From: Norana najaformis
Lineage: Eukaryota > Annelida > Clitellata > Crassiclitellata > Hormogastridae
Reading direction: 5' to 3'
NCBI GenBank assembly: GCA_964023275.1
Contig: OZ029921.1
Location: forward strand, 16,900,204-16,964,203
Length of the DNA: 64,000 nt
Numbering within the stretch: the first letter of the stretch is position 1; each line of letters opens with the position of its first letter. Under the pieces are notes generated by a model, which saw only the letters and a program-made list of their open reading frames with translations, did no database searches and had not been told where the DNA came from. Positions 1 through 15,032 of the stretch are shown here, in pieces. A program made the translations under genes and the position numbers.

Positions 1-1130
1 TGGAAGAGGAGCGTTTTCAGTTTTGAGCAAAAGACCTGTTCTGAGATTGCAAGGAGTGAAGTGTTGGTGAGTTCGTATGATGGGTCAGATAATTTTCCTA
101 ATTCTGGTGGCAGCCATAGGTAAGGAGCAATTTCCAAGCTTTAAGGATGAGGTGACAGGAGGGCCGAGAAGTTTTAGGGTAGAAGAAGAGTGTGTTGAAT
201 AGAGTGGTTGGTTTGTAAATAACTGATGAAGATAGGAGCGTTCGGAGAATTGAAGTGTGTTATAGGTAAGCGTAAGTCTATATGTTCAGGTATTTTAAGC
301 CATTGCGGTAAAGAAAGAACTAATGCAGTCAGCAAAAATTTTTAATAAAATGCTGGGAATTTGGTGCATTGGGAAAATGATTTTGTAAAGACAGCACTGG
401 ATAGGCTTCTTAAGCTGTTAGCTTACATTTGGTAAGTTGCAAAACATCAGAAGGTTATTGACTGTGTCTCAAGTAGAGATTGGGCAAAGGTAAATTGATT
501 TGAAGTGCTGTCCGTATAAACCAGATCATTTGCATGAGAGGTTATGGTGATTGGTGATTATATTCACTTACGATCAACATTTTCTTTGATAGCCAATCTG
601 TCAAACGCTATAAAGATATTGCAAAGGTCTCTAAATTGTATTGTTTGACTCTAAGGGTCTTTGTGGTAACATGTCCTAACATGACATAACATGTTCCTTT
701 ATGTGTTTCAAATTAGTTGTGAATAAGTGCCTTAGCTGAATTAGCTGTTTCTTGTTGATTCAGTTTAACCTTTTCTTTACTGAAGACATGTAAATGTCAA
801 GATACATAGGCACTTAAAAATGTCTCTTCTGTGCTGCTAGTTTTTTTATTCAGGAGTCTAAGAGCAGGTCTTTATAAACGCAGGGTGCTAAACTTCTCCA
901 AGGCTCTGAACTCTCTTTTCAGCCATAAATAAGTACCATGATGAGAAATAAGTGAGAAGCTGATGAAAAATTCAGGTCTGTTACATAGTCTGGAGTAGTT
1001 CTAATATAAATGCACTGACTTAAGTTCGCCAAAAGAGGCAGCCATGAGTTACTGAAAGAGGCAGCCATGAGTATGAAGTGTTGGGGGACTTTATTTTTCT
1101 TTGCCTTGGCATATGAGGGAGGGTAGCTGA

Positions 1131-1275
1131 TTTTCCTGCCAACAGTGTACGTTCATTGTACTGTCAGTTTATTGCTGAGTTCACTAGGAGATACAAGTGG
1201 AGCAGAAATCTTGAAACATTGTACTGCCCTGGTGGGGAATTGACCTCTGGGTTGACCTCAGGCCAGCTTGCTATT
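1131..1275. repeat. Dispersed SINE-like repeat, copy 1
   Basis: This stretch shares a block beginning GCAGAAATCTTG and ending TGGGTTGAC with 12130..12265, with scattered differences. Between the blocks lies a B-box-like segment (GGGGAATTGACC here, GAGAATTTGAAC in the other copy). Two diverged copies in two introns of one gene suggest a dispersed, probably tRNA-related family. Ends are approximate. Confidence 0.4.
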
Positions 1276-2129
1276 CAATGGACTGTTGTACACCCCTGAA
1301 CTTCTGTCTAAAAATCTGGCCATTGCTTACTGCCTCAGTTGTTGAATTCTTTGCTTCAAATCAGTGGCAGTAACAGTGATCAGTGATCAAGAAATCCTCT
1401 GATCCAGTAGAATGACCTGTGTAGAATTGCAGATGCTTATTAGACTACAAAACTAGGCCTCTGTTCAGGCATTGAGTTCACAAGGAGTAAATATTTACCG
1501 CTGAATAAGAAATTTGGAAAACACTCAGACTGATCTGATGAGATTAATCTATTGAGTCCTTGACAGCAATATTCTTTTGGGCCCATAGCAGTTCACCAGA
1601 TGCAACCAGTGGCATATGATGGCTCGCTGTGGGCCCAATGACAGCGACTGTCTGGGATGGTACTGGTGGGTAGAGAATTGCAGACAACTAAAGTTTCTTG
1701 ACCACAGCAGGTGGTAATGGATGCTCAGTAGTGACAAATCCTATTCTGTAAACTGTACAAGCCTTAAAGGGCTGTCCTCATGTTGTAAATTACTGCACAA
1801 TGAGTTTATTAGACTATGCCATAAAGTGAGGATTTGACTACTCAATTGGCTGCTGACTACTGGATAGATAGAGTAACCCTTAGAATGCTGTGCCATTTTT
1901 ACTATATATTTCTTCAGAAGTAAAAAGAAACATGCTTCATTAGCTTGATATTATATGCAAATTTAGGCTGTTATCAGTGCATTATTTTGAAATAAGTTGT
2001 CTTGTATTTTACAGTAATAAGAGCTTTCTACTTCCATTTTATTGTCAGCAGTCTAAATAGTGGTTAAGTGTTGTTGACTTGGAAGAAGTGCTAAAAGATT
2101 TCATTGTTTCATTGAAATACTGTGTAAGG

Positions 2130-2355
2130 TGACCCAGTTGTCCTGCCAGCCCAAACTTCCACAGTCCACCATGGAAACTTCTTCATGGTTGGGCCATCTT
2201 TCTGAAATGGGTTGTCCCGCAACCTAGAACACAAACTACTTGGCCTTGCTTTGCCTGTTTTCCGTAAGCGCTTCAATCATGGTTTTGTGTTGTGAGGTTG
2301 GAAGCTGCTCTGACGAGTTTCTCTTGAAGTTGTGCTATATAAATCTATTCTAATC
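2130..2355 (+). mobile_element. L2/CR1-like LINE 3' end (fossil)
   Basis: The segment ends in a GTGCTATATAAAT motif, the kind of 3' end common to L2-like LINEs, preceded by a CTGACGAGTTTCTC block. The same layout recurs at about 42930..43095, ending in AAGTGCTATGTGAATG. Only the 3' end is present, as expected for a 5'-truncated insertion. Clade assignment is from memory. Confidence 0.45.
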
Positions 2356-5300
2356 TATTGACTTCTATAGCACTGTTATCATAATAATGCCCAAGGCATC
2401 ATGCAATGGTCATTTGAAGTGAAATCATAACCAGTATCATAATCCATTGGAGAAGCCAGGTCAAATTCTTATATGATCAGAGAAATCAGAAGTTAGGCTA
2501 TGGTGATTAAGCAAGTTTAAAGAGCTGAGTCATAAGGCTTTCAGATGACTTTGGGAGTTGGAACAGGTGAAGGGAAGTGAGAAAGTTTGAGATTACAAAT
2601 TATAAATGTGTTACAACAATTAAAATTTAAAAAAAATATGTTAAAGTGCTGATAATATTATATTACACATTCTTGCATTATTTTTCACTTTAATGCATCC
2701 ATTTGTTTGCATAGCAATGGCCTCCGTGGCTGTACGTAGGACAAAGTGCTTAGTGTTCGTTTAGAATGTGGCCAGGGTGTTGTAGTCTCTGGACTGTGCT
2801 GGGTGTCCAGTGCAGTATTGTAGGTGTTGAAAGTGTTTCATAGTTCAGACCAATTCATTATGCTAATATCTGTCCTTCTAATGTTTATTCTGCTCAGGTA
2901 GCTTAATGATACTTGAAAGTCTACGGTAGATGTAGTGAAGCCTCTTATACTTAAGTCAGGTATTCTGCTGCAGTCTAGGTTTGTGCCTTTTAGCTAGAAG
3001 TTAGAGCAGATATTCGTTGAGCCACAACATGTATTGCTTCAATCCTGGCAATTTACAGGTAGGAAGATTTATATTAAGCTGCTGTTTAAAAGTATAAACT
3101 AGCCCATCACATGTAGACCATGGATCTGCCCTCTAGTTCAGCAATACAGTATATCTCTTCTGGAGAAAATCCTCTGTAGCTTCCGTTTCTGCCTCTTGGT
3201 CTCCTCTTTCCCATAACTCCTTCCCTCCTCTGGTCAGCCAAGTAAGTTAAGTTGATCCCTACCAAATATCCAAATTCTCTTAAACTGTGACAGATAGTTG
3301 GAAAATAAATTGGCAATGCCTCTTCTCATTTTCATGCACGTACAACCTAAAGAAATCTAGTGCCACATCATTCGTGTGACTGCAACTGCACTGTGTCTGT
3401 TATGGATTATGCACATCATTCTTGGTTAAAATATGCACTGACCAGGCACTTGTGTGGATCCCCGATTTGACCTATCAAACTCTCTATCTGTCAAACACAG
3501 TAATAAAACTGTAGCTATATATGTAACAGATTACGCCATTATAATGATAAACATCAGTGGCAGATGGAATTATAATCTTGCATGTAATTGGCTGACAGGG
3601 TGGCATTGTAAGATGGTATTTATTTATGAATTTACAATACTTTACATCTTAACACTTCATGAAATAAAGCTTACATTTATATGTTACCTTATATTTGTAT
3701 GTCTCATATTAATCAGCCGAGTGCCAATGTTTCCCTAAACATTCAGCAGGCCAGTCTTCTAATTAGCATCAGCTGCACAGGGCATCACTAATAGCCAATG
3801 CATGACTCTAAGCCTTTTTTATATGTTTGTATTATGGATAAATTTCCTAGTTTCAGAGCAGGCCAATTGTATTTTTTTTGCTTTCTGTCATAAAATATAT
3901 TGGCTGAGTAAGAGGCTGTTGATAAGTGTGGTATAATTTTAAGTTATGTATTGTAGTTCACTTTTTTGTTTTATTTTATCTTTGTCTTCTGTGAAACTCC
4001 ATTTTAATTGATTCTGTCATTCTACTTGTTAGTTATGGACTTGCTTTAACCAGTAATTTCCAAGCAGAGCTTTAAACTTATGGTGAAGTAATGATAAATC
4101 ATTTAGGGAAGAAAATTAAATGCTTAAAAATGGTTGAAAAAAAGTCAGTGGTTTACTGAAAGTCGGTGCATTGGTGAAATAAATTGTATGTTTTTGCCTT
4201 TCTGTGCGGTATTTAAAGGCAGAATAACGATGTGTTTGAGGTCTAGAAGTACAATGCAGTCCCATTTATGTACTTGTTTACGTACAGATCTGCTAACAGG
4301 TTGTTATGCCATGGCTCCTGACCATACCTATTTAACACATGTGATGTGTTATAATCAGCACACATCTGTCTCGTGGTCATTTCATTAGACAGCCTTTGTC
4401 ACCTGTTGCAGCTGCCTCAATGGGTGGCGATAGTTGCTGGTTACAGCTGACTTTAAGCCCTGCTGGTTCAGTACAGTTCCAAAGTCGGTGAACTTAACGT
4501 AGCTGCACATGTCCACCGAAACGGATAAAGAGACTACACCTAGTAGCAGCTGTAGCTCAGATAAATTATGGTACTTGTGTCTTTGCCTGCTTAGCTTAGC
4601 TGGAAACAATCAATGTTAATTTGACCAGAAATATAATTTGTTTGGTGTTAAATCACAACACTTTTCCCCATAACAAGACAGCGATGTGGCCTTTGAAAGT
4701 AATTTGACAAAATCATCTGGTAGCAGGCCACAGTGCAAGTGCCTTCACATCAGACAGCCCATGTCTTTAGCTTTCTAGCCACATTAAGATTTACATAAAT
4801 TATATACTGCTGTCTTTCAGCATGGCCTTCTTAACATGTGGTGTGTTAACACATGGCCCTGCACCCTGGTGACTTTGGCTTCCAAGGACCATGAGTGAAC
4901 AGGACTGCACTGCACTATACCATTAGATCACTGTCACTGCTCAACTGTCTTATCTACAGTTGAGTGTTTCAAAGCTGGATTGATTAAGAAAGTGAAATCC
5001 TGTTGTGAGATTTAAGACATTTGAAATGTATGTATTTACTGATATTTGGTGCTCAAAAATGGCCGTCTAACAGATCTAAAAAGGTGTGACTTAAGTCACA
5101 GCCCATTTGTGAACTCGAAATAGAATTAACAGAAATCACTTGGCTGTGGTGCAAACTGAAAATAATTTGGGACATTCCACAAACAGGTAAATAAATACTG
5201 TAATGGATGGTTATAGCAACGGAGTAACAGGCGAAAAGAAGTGAAGCATTTAAAGGAAATGTGTGACAGGATTAGAGAAGAGCAGGAAGAAGAAAGCTGC

Positions 5301-6538
5301 TTCATGAAAGATGTGGAAAAAATGCTGAAGCTGTAGAAAGTGAGCCCAACATAGTTAAGAATGGCCCTGTTGCAAACCAGAACCTGCCTAAAGGGCGGAT
5401 CCTTGATGATGGTGACCACGTGACCCAGGACTAATTACATTCCTCCCTACATTCCTCAGTCAAATAAGAAATCCTTGTCCACATCTGGTTCGTCAGTTGA
5501 CCCATTAATCATTCTGTCTAGACAGGGCAGTGATGACATTCACTAAGGACCCCAGTCCTCCTTGCATTCACCCTGTTTGAAGAGCTCTCCCTTAGGATTT
5601 GTAGGATTGGACAGTGATAATCTAATGTGTTGCCTTCTATATGACTGATGTCTTACTCCACATTAATATGCTTTAGCAAATGTTTTAAAAACCAAATATA
5701 GCTGCAAATAGACCCAGCAGATGTCATCTATAAGGTGATGTTACTTAAACTGAGATTCAGGATAAGACTGAGAACTCTAAGTCATTAGAGAAAGTTACCT
5801 AAGTTTTAAGACCTTACCTAAGTCATTAGGTAAGAATAAAACTGCAACATTTCTTGACAGTAGTGTTAGTGTGTGTAAATTCTGTTATTAACCAACCTAT
5901 GGGACCCTGGATAATCTAGTCTTATGGTAATCTGACTTGGCCATTCATCTTTAATGCCTTCAGAGTAGCACTGCTTAAAGAGCATATATGGAAAAGATTT
6001 TGTATTAGCCCATGGGTAGAGCTCCTTGTTTCATTATAATTTAATATTATTTTATGCAAAGTAATAATTAACTCCTTAAAACAAAAGAAATTAGGCTAGT
6101 GGTTTATAGTTTAATGCTGATATCCTTGTCCATGTTTTCAATGCAGTCTGGAAATGTTGTTAAATTCTGATTATAATCTGGTGTCCAAGCACATGAAACG
6201 TTACCTATTGTCCCACAGTATTATTGTCCAATGATATATGCTACAGTGCATGTGTTTTATTACCAGACATTTTTGCCTATGAGTGTTCTGACAATGCTGG
6301 TATCTGCCGTTTCCAGACATTGCTTTTAAGAGTGTATCAGACCTGTCACATAGCATTTCACAGGCAGTTAGTTGGAAACTGTTACAAATCCAGAAACATC
6401 CTGTGTCCTGTTTGTGTCCTAGCGATTTTGTGTATCACTAAAAATTCTAAATCTTTTCTCTTTTCTAGTTCACATGGCTTACGATCAGTGTTTCTTGTGC
6501 AATTAACCATTGCATTTTGCTTTTTGATCTGATCACAG

Positions 6539-6731
6539 AACTTGGAGTTTTTTGGTGTGATGAGATTTTACTACCAAGATGATGAGGGGAGAGTTTCAAC
6601 CAAATGCATTCGTGTTGCGAGTACTGCAACAGCCGCTGATGTAATTCACAGCCTTATTGAGAAATTCCGGCCTGACATGCGTATGCTGTCACGCTCACAG
6701 TACGGCCTCTACGAAGTTCACGTTAATGGTG
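6539..6731 (+). CDS. AFDN: AFDN exon: first part of RA1 domain
   Basis: The exon begins after a CACAG acceptor and ends before GTAGGA, phase 0 in and phase 1 out. It encodes [17 protein letters not shown], then [17 protein letters not shown] and [10 protein letters not shown], which match the afadin RA1 ubiquitin-like fold that binds Ras/Rap. The upstream exon is not visible, so the first codon shown is internal to the protein. Confidence 0.93.
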
Positions 6732-9700
6732 GTAGGACTTTACATTGTCTGTTAATGGAATTTATTTGATTTCTAATAAAATTGGGTAATGGGATAAAAA
6801 GATTAAACTTTTGATATAATACAATGTATTATGAATGTTCTTCAGTTTCTTATGTAATGTAACATAAGATTTACATATATAGCAAAGTTCTCCTGAAGAT
6901 ACATATATATATATATATATACATAATATTCATAAGCACTCCTTGCTCTGATGAAAATAAATACTGCTAATAAAACTATGTTAAGGAAATTTGGCTTCGA
7001 TTTCCTTTTGTAGAGCTAATTTTTCTTTATTAAATTTACAGATTAAATCTCAGTTTTGATGTTTTTCATGACCTATGTCTACAGAAAGACATTACCAATT
7101 GTGATTTTTCTACCCAAATTGTTTTATGGGTACTGTTTCTGACTAGTATGACTACCTTGTCCTGATATCTCCTGTTCTCAGCACCTTTCATGCTCCATTT
7201 CCAAACACTATGCTAAGTAGCTGTGGGTCATTCTACCTGCTTGACCTTTGGATCTCAACCCAGAAATGTACCTGACCTTATCTGTCTCACTGATTTTGAT
7301 TTGACTGAGTGCCTATGAATAAGCTGGTTCCTGTGACTTAGTTTTCTGAGGTGCTGAAGAAATCCAGAGACTACAATTACATTTGTAATTATGACTTTGG
7401 TGTGACTTCCTGTCTGTATTGTACAGACCAAGTTTGTCTTCTCATCTTCCATAGAATCGCTATTACATAATTTATCTACAATTGCAGCAGTTATGAGCAC
7501 TAAAATTGCTACCTTTAGAAGTTGATATATCTATATTTGGTTACATTATATAACATTACATGTAATTATAATGGTACATTATATTACATTGGATGTAGTG
7601 TAACGTAATTGCACATGGTTTGTTGTAGAAGAGCGCAGGCTTGGTGAGCGTGAGTGTCCTCTGCTCGTTCAGCTTCACTGGGGAAAGGATGATCGTGAGG
7701 GACGCTTTCTGCTCAAGAACGAATCTCATCAAACAGTTCGAGTAAGTCACTTTCACCTTTTTTTGACAAAGAGCACACTTTTTAGCTGTGGAACTTCTGA
7801 CTTTCTTGCGGCAGCTTTATGTATTTATATGTTGAACCTCACTTGCAGTTATGAATTTGGTTGTGGTTATTATGAATGTTATTAGTTTTGCTGTTGTTAT
7901 TTTTCTAGGTGTTGTTGCCACTGTAGTCATTGATAATCATGTGCTCACTGCTCAGCCTGTTCCTAGGATAAGCTTCGGTTTATTTGTGATTCCATAGCAT
8001 TTATATGAAGTGTAGGTTCTGACTGTTTAGGTAATTTAGAAGGAGCCACTCTGTAGTCTACTACAAAGTGAAGTTGATAAATGTCATTCGTCATGTTTAT
8101 TTGTTCTCCTCTGCACGTTGGGCCAACTTTTGTATTTGGGTCTTCTGTTAAGCATTTGCCGGATTTCTCATTCAATTGCATCTGGTAAACTCATTACTGA
8201 GAGCATACACAAATCTATAAAATGTCCCGAGTGTCTGTTTAGTTACTTTCGGCAAGTGGCAACGGGATCGTGCTGTTACTTAAGGTTGAAGTCAACGAAA
8301 GGCTTGCCTGTGAAAATGGCTTCAAATGTTGGGTGGATTGTAGTTTATTGTCTGAATTTGGTTTTATCGCTTAATGTTGATAACTTTGATAACCTGCTGA
8401 TAACATGGACAACTGGAATGGTGTAGAGTTGCTGAGTATTGAAGCCGAGACATTATCAATGTTTGTGATGCAGAAAATCAAAGCAATTAGATGTAAAATG
8501 CAGATGTGGTATTACAATCAACAGTCTCTTACTAACATTGGCTCGTATTGGGAGATAACTGAATTAAATGAGTATTTATCTGAGCAAACTGCGTTTCCAG
8601 TTAAGACTGAATTAGATACTGAGAAAAGGAGTCGTGTTTTATCATATTTCTTGATCTAGGCTTAGCAATAATGGTAACAACATGTAAAATAATGAAGTAG
8701 TTGTTGTGATGCAGTTGGAGAAATAAGCTTTTTTATAATGTAATGCTGAATGGTATAGTATTGCAGTAGTACATGTTGAGTCAATGAGAAGAATGAATAG
8801 CTCATTACAAATACTAAAATTAATGTAAAAATATAATTGTGTGAAGTCCAGAGCCCATTGATAGCTTTTGATGAGCTTTTGTTATTCAGGTGCTGTTATT
8901 TAAATTATATATAGCAGTATTTAAATTTAATTTTTAGTCTGAGGTTGAAATAATCCTTCAGGAGGAAAAAATTAGATTATGGAAATTCTTTGGAAATTGG
9001 GAAAATCAGATTATGTCCTCAACACCATTTGAAAAGTGCCCATGAAGACAGTAACATCAATATTAATTATATTATTATTGATTACATAATTACAGTAAAG
9101 TTATGTGACCACATATAAAATTGATTGCTGAAAACAGTGACAATTATTATTAATTATAAAATTACAGAGCTGTAGTATGACTGCAGAAATGGGGAATTCA
9201 GAGGAATACAGCACATTTACAGCCTGAACAGTGACAATTATTATTAATTATAAAATTACAGAGCTGTAGTATGACTGCAGAAATGGGGAATTCAGAGGAA
9301 TACAGCACATTTACAGCCTGTTGATGGCTTCCTTTTGTAATTTTATAAATATTTCGGATGGGTATTAATACACTACATAGTAGAAAAAAACATATCCGTC
9401 TTGTGTTATGTAATAGTTCTGATTACAGTGCTAAAATATGTTTGTTTAAGTATGGCTACTTGTGGTAGTTGAAAGAGGAGAATGAGTTTTGAAATGTTGC
9501 CAAATGGTGCTGGTGACCTGACTGGGGGTCATTTGCCTCTGTGTGCAGAGTCTTAAAGTCAAGTGGAAAGACGACTTCTTCTTCTTCAGCTGCATAGCAT
9601 TCTGTTGTTTATGGCTAGGACAGTTATTTCAAGTGTTCATTTGAAATTCCAACTTGATTACTTGTCTTGCAGTGATTTTGAGGGGGAGGCCGGCCTTCCC

Positions 9701-12700
9701 TGGCAGTGAGCCAGCCAACTGGCCTGCATAGCAGCCAGGCCGGCCTGTAATCCAAGATTCTTATCTGTCCTAGTGATTATTCAGACTTTGGACCCTGCAA
9801 GCGTCCGTTGCTGGGCAGGCATCTGTATGTGTGTGCATGTGTGTGCGTGTGTGTCTTAAAGCCAAATCCCTGCACAGATTAGAACCTGGAAAGCATTAAG
9901 ATAGGAGTTGAGGATCCCTCTGCAAGAGGGAGGGAGGTAGGCACTTGGGGCTGTTTAATTATTGAAAAATGCTACTTTAAAGAAAGAAGGAAGAAAGAAA
10001 GAAAGGAAGAAAGAAAGAAACCCATTCTCTGCACTTCACTCTGTGAAATTGCACAAGCACCTTATTGTGTGAGCAGCGTACAGTGCTACCTGACTAGTTT
10101 GGCATTGATAGTGCTCTGATAATGAATTATAGTGGGCTGTGAAGGATTCTAAAGGGTCCTTGTTATGGGTTTCATGGTTTAATGTAGTATGTAAACATAC
10201 ATAATTTCTCAAAAAAATCTGCAGTCATATCAAGGCAGTCGTATATTATGTCTTTTTGTATTCTTTACTGGTTATAAATTACAGAGATTTTGACAGGTGA
10301 ATTTGAGTGGCAGGTGGTCTGACACTTGAGTGACACAAGTGTGGCACAATAGAATGGTGTAACTGTGTAGCTGACTATCAGCCGAGAGTCAGGGATTTGA
10401 ATTTAGTTCCCCTTCCAAATGAAGATTTTGCAAGTTTTCTGTTTTGCATAATTGCCCATATAACAATCTTGCTTGTGAACTGAGTTATGTAATATCATCA
10501 TCATCACCATTGCCATCACCACCACCATCATCATCATCATCTGTTCTTTATGCCAGCTGTTTTGTGGTGATGGATGTGAATAAATGATCTCTCTTTTCAG
10601 TCATTTGTCAAATTCAAAGCTGTCCTCATGTTCAGTCCAAGTTTGTTTAGTCCTCGTTAATATTGTCTGTCCAGCATAGTTATGATCTTCCATTGCTTCC
10701 ATTTCCTTCGTGTCTTATATGCACTGCATTGTGTGGAATTCAGTCAGTTGGCATTCTTTCCCGACCAAACCATGGAGTCTTCGCTGAATGGCTTTATCTA
10801 ATAGAGTTTTCTGCATCGCAAAGAGTTGTTGTCGTATTTCATTTCTGATTTTGTAGTGTTATGAAATCCCTGCAGTTTTCCATAGCCAGCTTATTTCTGT
10901 TGTGAGGATTCTGTTTTCACCTTGCTTTCTCATTGTCCAGCATGCTGATCCATTTAGAAACATGGGTTTTATCACTGTCCCATATATTCTTGTCTTTGTT
11001 GTATCATTGTCTCGTATGTTCTTGTCATTTTTATTTCCTTCCTTCCTTCATATCTTGGCCATTCTTCCAAATGCTTGTGATGTGCGTCTCTCTTTTGTGT
11101 GTCCTTTTTACTCTTTCCGTCTGTGTTATTAGACCGCTGAGACAGATGAATTGATCTGCGTGTTCAATAATGCAGTTTGTAAAGAAATACCAATAAACAT
11201 CAGCATCCTTGGATGCCATTGTTTTAGTTTTCTTTGTAATAATCAGTGATTTGAATCTTCTTCTGGTGCTGTGTGTCTGTGTCATAATGTCTTGTAGTTC
11301 ACAGTTCTCTTCTGTGGTGGTAGAAGATTTGGTAGAAGTAGGGGTAGATGTTGCTGTTATTGTCTTTGTCATTGTTAATGATGTTGTTCTGGTAGCCAAC
11401 TTATCACATCCAACCTCATTTCCCTCCTCCTCCCCCAACCAGATGTGTGGACCTTGTTAAACCGGATGACATCCGAGGCAGTGTGACTTTTCAAGTTGTA
11501 GACCATTTAATTGATCTCATTTCATTTGAGTGATATAATGTGTCTTTGGTAATACTCAGGTTATGTGATGGATTTTTACTATTGGTTTAATGTACAGAGA
11601 GATAAATACAGGTGGCTTTCATGTGTTGCTGTGACATGGAAAGATTCATTTCTTTTTATTTTTTCATATGTTTTCTTGGTGTCAACATCTAATTAGAAAG
11701 CATCAGTCAACAATAGCAAGTAGTTGACAATAAGAACTTACTGGAGTTCTCTGCATGCTATATAACAATCTCATGGAGAGATGAACTCTCAGGCCCCATG
11801 ATGCTAGGGGCAAAAGCTCAGCCAGTTGGCTATTGCATTCAGTCGCAAAGGCCGCTTTGGTGGATAGAGGCCTAACGTAAATGGATGATTACCCTGGCTC
11901 AGTGGCTTTCAAACTTGACCATGTGCAGTTTTGTCATGCCTGCTTTGCCAGGCTTAGTGTGAAGGTTTAAAAGTAGTGAAAATATACTGAAAACTTTTAC
12001 TAAAGACATTATGAAAACCTAACATTAATTTGTAGCATAATTTATAACAGAAAAAGAGCTGACCCTTGGGCTAACCCCAAGACTCAGCCATAGGTATGAA
12101 ATGTTGGCATCTAGTCAGGAAATGTAAAAAGCAGTGTATGGGCAGTATACTCATTTTATAGCTAAGTACATTAGGGGACAACTAGTGATGCAGAAATCTT
12201 GACACATCTTTTTCCTCTAGTGAGAATTTGAACTCCTACATTTGGGTTGACTGTTCAGTGAAATTTCTCCTGAGGTGATGCAAAAGAATTCCTGACTTTA
12301 TTTCAAATCTGAAACGCAGACATTCAGGTGAATATATTTAATTTATAAATAGATTGATGAGTTGTATATAATCACACTTGGAGTTTGTATTGAGAATTCA
12401 TGCTTTGTGAGTTGGTGACATCTCTGTTTGGTTCCTTACTGACCATTTTACAGTCAAAGACTTAAATGACATTATCTTATATCTGGTAAATTGTTGGTTG
12501 TCGGTTTTACCATCAGTTGGTGTTTGAGCATCACTATAATTGAAATATGTAGAAGATGTTCCAGTTGATTAGGCTGATGCAAATGCCATGTGACTGTATA
12601 GGAGATTTTACTTGTAAATGATGGTTGTACTGGATACAGGGCACCTGGCTTATATAACTTGCCGCTATGTTATTGTTAATTTTCTGATTTAATGCTACAC

Positions 12701-14950
12701 ATAACTTGGAATCCAAAGTACTTTATGTTGCCTCACTTAAGGTCTTGTTTTTGTGACTGTTAGTACCTGTCGGCTTTTCATTCTAGATTTTTAGGCGAAG
12801 AATTGCACTGGAAATCATGGACCTTGAAACTGACTGTCTGCTACGCTGGTGCATTGTTTAGATATAAATAAACAGGACCTACCTGAACGTATGACTAGTT
12901 TGGAGTCTTATTGCATGGCTTTCAAGGTGTGAGTCTGTCTGTGGGTTGATGGTTGTTTGGTAGGGGGGGGAGGCAGAGGCTGACCTAACCCTGCTCAGCC
13001 AGTTTCTGCGTGGGTAGGTAAGTGGTTGGATGGGCATGATTGGGTATACAGGTGGGCAGGTCGGAGTGCAGGTGCTGTGACCCTGATCAGCCAATTGATT
13101 CATTGGCTAGTTGTTGATAGGTCTGGATGGTTGGGCTGTTGATGCATTTGATTCATTGATTCAGTGAATAATAAATGAGTCCTTGTCATTTGCATTTTGC
13201 ATGATGTTCAGCTGAGCTGGGCTGTATGTGCTTGTGTTGCTTCACTTTGCCTGTTCTTGGCATTCTTGAGTTTGACTGTTTAGTTGCAAAGATGCTTTTA
13301 ATTCCATAAGAAACCTCGGTTAGTGGAGATATTTCTGTTCTGAATAAGTTAGGTCAGACTTATCTATGAGTCATATGTTACACAGTGAGTTTCAGTTTAT
13401 CTAGGTAACGAGTATAGATACAGTGTGAATCATTTAATATGAAACGCAGAGTACTAGTGTGAACAATTCATGTTAACAAGTTTCATGTTAAATGTTTATT
13501 AATTTCAGTTTTAAATTTTTAATATTAGCATTTACTGTAAACACAACGATAACTTTGTATTGCACTCTTAATAGAGTACATGCATTTGAAGAAACTACAC
13601 AGAAACTACAAAAACAAAAACTACACAGATTCATTTAATTTTATATGGTAATTAATTAGAAGATAATAAAAGACGAACTTGTAAAAAACTTAAAGATGTT
13701 AGGCCTACTGTAAAAGTCAAAATTAATTAAAGTTTTACTACCACAAAGACAACAACGCTATGCGGCAAAAAGTGAGTCGTAACAAAGTAAAGTTACAGTA
13801 AACAAAAGCTAACATGCTTGTTCAATTTCCATTTATTTAGCGCCTAATAATTGTCTGAATAGAACTTCTACATGCTTATGTTTACTTTGACCTTGTCATG
13901 TACTACATGATGAAATAGTTCCTAATATTTTTTATACTTTGCCTATCATATTAGTCCAGATTCTTTTGACGTCTGCCACAACAGGTGGCAAATATATACT
14001 GCAGGCTAAGTAGGTTAGTACATACAGTGCTACATGTTACATTTATTTTCCCATTGATTTTGCAAGTTGGCAAGGTTATGAATGATATGGGTAAACAATG
14101 TCATAACATTGTAAGCACTGAATGTCTCAGCCAACAAGAGCAGTGCACACCAAGTTGAAAAGTAGGACTGAAAGTACAAATTAAGTGAAACAAAATATGA
14201 GTGTTTGCATTGGATGAGCGGAGCCAGATGTTGAAAAGAAATCAACATTTTGTGTTAGCTGAAGTTTTGTATTGCATTTTCTTCTGTGGGAAGGTTATAC
14301 ATATGGCTTAACTCATGTTAAGCGATATTTTTGTGTTATCCGTTTCATGGGAACAGAATGAATTTACATTACATTAAAAACCATTGATGCTGAAACAGAT
14401 TAAGTATCACAATTCTTGTTAACCAATATTTTGTGTCAAATGTTTTCACATCAGGTGTTTTCCACTGTATGTATATAGGTTTAAGTTGATTGTTAAAAAG
14501 TAACTGATAAGGGTGGTGAAATCAGGTGGTTAAAAAGTGGACTAAGTAAATAGATATTAATATGTGTGTATCAGGGTGCTTATGTAGTGCCTTTCAGAAG
14601 GGCTGAGAGTGGGTGGATGTTTGGTGGTTTGTTAACGCTTTGTGCTCCTGGCATCTCTTTGGGTTGGTCTAAGGGACTGGTGCTCTTTAAGGAACAGTGC
14701 ATACTCAGTCTGTTTTCGGTAACTAAATTTAGGCATTTGATGTGATTATTTGACTGGATGATATTCTGTGATAAATTTGCATCATATTTCTGTGGTTTCT
14801 TCAAATACTGTTGTTGTATGTTTTGGCTTTGGTTCTGTCTTTCTTGTGGTCTGTTTCTCGAACTGGCATCCAGTATTCTGTGACAGAGAACCACTAAATA
14901 CAAGTCAAACTTTTGTTTCACAGTTATATATATATATATGTATATATGTA

Positions 14951-15032
<82 letters not shown>

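Larger units (their letters stand above)
1..6538 (+). other. Probable AFDN intron 1 (5' part outside window)
   Basis: No exon with the conserved N-terminal afadin motif (a HHWNANRLDLFEIS-like stretch) could be found here, so this is taken as intron between an upstream first exon and the RA1 exon. It holds an L2-like LINE 3' end near 2130..2355 and a SINE-like repeat near 1131..1275. The rest is AT-rich DNA without a recognisable gene. Open frames inside it are short and show no family resemblance. Confidence 0.6.

Noticed and set aside
8118-8659. Two overlapping plus-strand frames in the large intron
   Set aside because: No domain and no splice consistency with afadin phases were found.
11031-11438. 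Minus-strand 135-codon frame rich in Thr and Ser
   Set aside because: It is partly LINE-derived and partly low-complexity sequence; no independent gene is supported.
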